Under the pieces are notes generated by a model. It was given only the letters and a program-made list of their open reading frames with translations. It was not told where the DNA came from and searched no databases. Positions 33,429 through 33,655 of a stretch of DNA of 33,655 bases are shown one piece after another (positions within the stretch are counted from its first letter, which is position 1; every line of letters starts with the position of its first letter). A program made the translations under genes and the position numbers. This DNA comes from an uncultured Bacteroidales bacterium (GTDB lineage Bacteria > Bacteroidota > Bacteroidia > Bacteroidales > GWA2-32-17): NCBI GenBank assembly GCA_937960415.1, contig CALGPK010000048.1:1-33655 (forward strand), read 5' to 3'.

Positions 33429-33655
33429 ATGAAAAAATTTCATTTACTTATTCTGATTTATTTTTTATTTGCCAATATTTTGTTTTCACAAATTTCTATC
33501 AATACAACGGGTACCAATCCTGATGCCAGCGCCGGGTTAGATGTAAGTTTCACCAATAAAGGTGTTCTCATCCCAAGAATTGCTTTATCGAGTGTTTCCG
33601 ACAACACTACCATTCCCTCGCCTGCTACATCGTTGTTAGTGTACAATACAGGTAC
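33429..33655 (+). CDS. secreted surface protein, 5' part only
   Basis: About 75 codons before the window ends. A signal peptide (MKKFHLLILIYFLFANILFSQ) is followed by ISINTTGTNPDASAGLDVSF, then TNKGVLIPRIALSS and TSLLVYNTG. This N-terminal pattern (INTTG..PD.SA.LDV....KG.LIPR) is very common at the start of large secreted Bacteroidota proteins, often tail-fibre-like or type IX-secreted. What follows is outside the window, so no function is assigned. Confidence 0.8.
   Translation, partial: MKKFHLLILIYFLFANILFSQISINTTGTNPDASAGLDVSFTNKGVLIPRIALSSVSDNTTIPSPATSLLVYNTG

Overview
The window comes from an AT-rich member of the Bacteroidota, most likely an anaerobic or microaerophilic Bacteroidales-like organism. 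The evidence is TonB-dependent receptor and SusD-like-era surface proteins, a DUF5689 lipoprotein, an OmpA protein with PorE-like architecture, long AsmA/TamB proteins, poor Shine-Dalgarno signals, and repeated TAnnTTTG -7 boxes typical of the Bacteroidota housekeeping sigma factor. Anaerobic life is inferred from a formate dehydrogenase operon and a His-type Thi4 thiazole synthase.

Layout. 1-1048: no intact gene. It holds two copies of an insertion-sequence end (direct repeats), a decayed IS1634-like transposase N-terminus, and a cluster of CACAGAG-type palindromic repeats. 1049-5919: AsmA-like protein with a periplasmic coiled-coil tail, overlapping by 4 nt a TPR/beta-propeller/OmpA protein. 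5985-11723: TonB-dependent receptor, DUF5689 lipoprotein, and dnaX. 11811-14991: beta-helix lipoprotein, RtcB RNA ligase and a SpoU/TrmH methyltransferase, each overlapping the next. 15045-15619: initiator tRNA-fMet on the plus strand, then on the minus strand an elongator-type tRNA-Met(CAT) preceded by three exact 76-bp tandem modules, each starting with a copy of the first 27 nt of that tRNA.

15687-20694 (minus): mobA, NuoE-like, NuoF-like and formate dehydrogenase alpha in one overlapping operon, i.e. cofactor maturation plus an NAD(P)-linked FdsGBA-like enzyme. 20985-24541 (minus): TPP riboswitch followed by thi4, thiE, thiC and thiD, a compact thiamine operon using Thi4 rather than ThiG/ThiH. 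24670-25182 (minus): small outer-membrane barrel protein. 25496-26518 (minus) tsaD and 26550-30932 (plus) a TamB-like protein diverge from a very tight shared region where neither gene has a convenient ATG. 30967-33255 (minus): RelA/SpoT. 33429-end: 5' end of a secreted surface protein, cut by the window edge.

The most unusual structure is the tRNA-half array at 15392-15619. A good promoter lies upstream of the whole array, so the functional tRNA-Met is probably transcribed behind a leader of three truncated tRNA-like modules. It sits near RtcB (RNA ligase) and an RNA methyltransferase, but any functional link is speculative.
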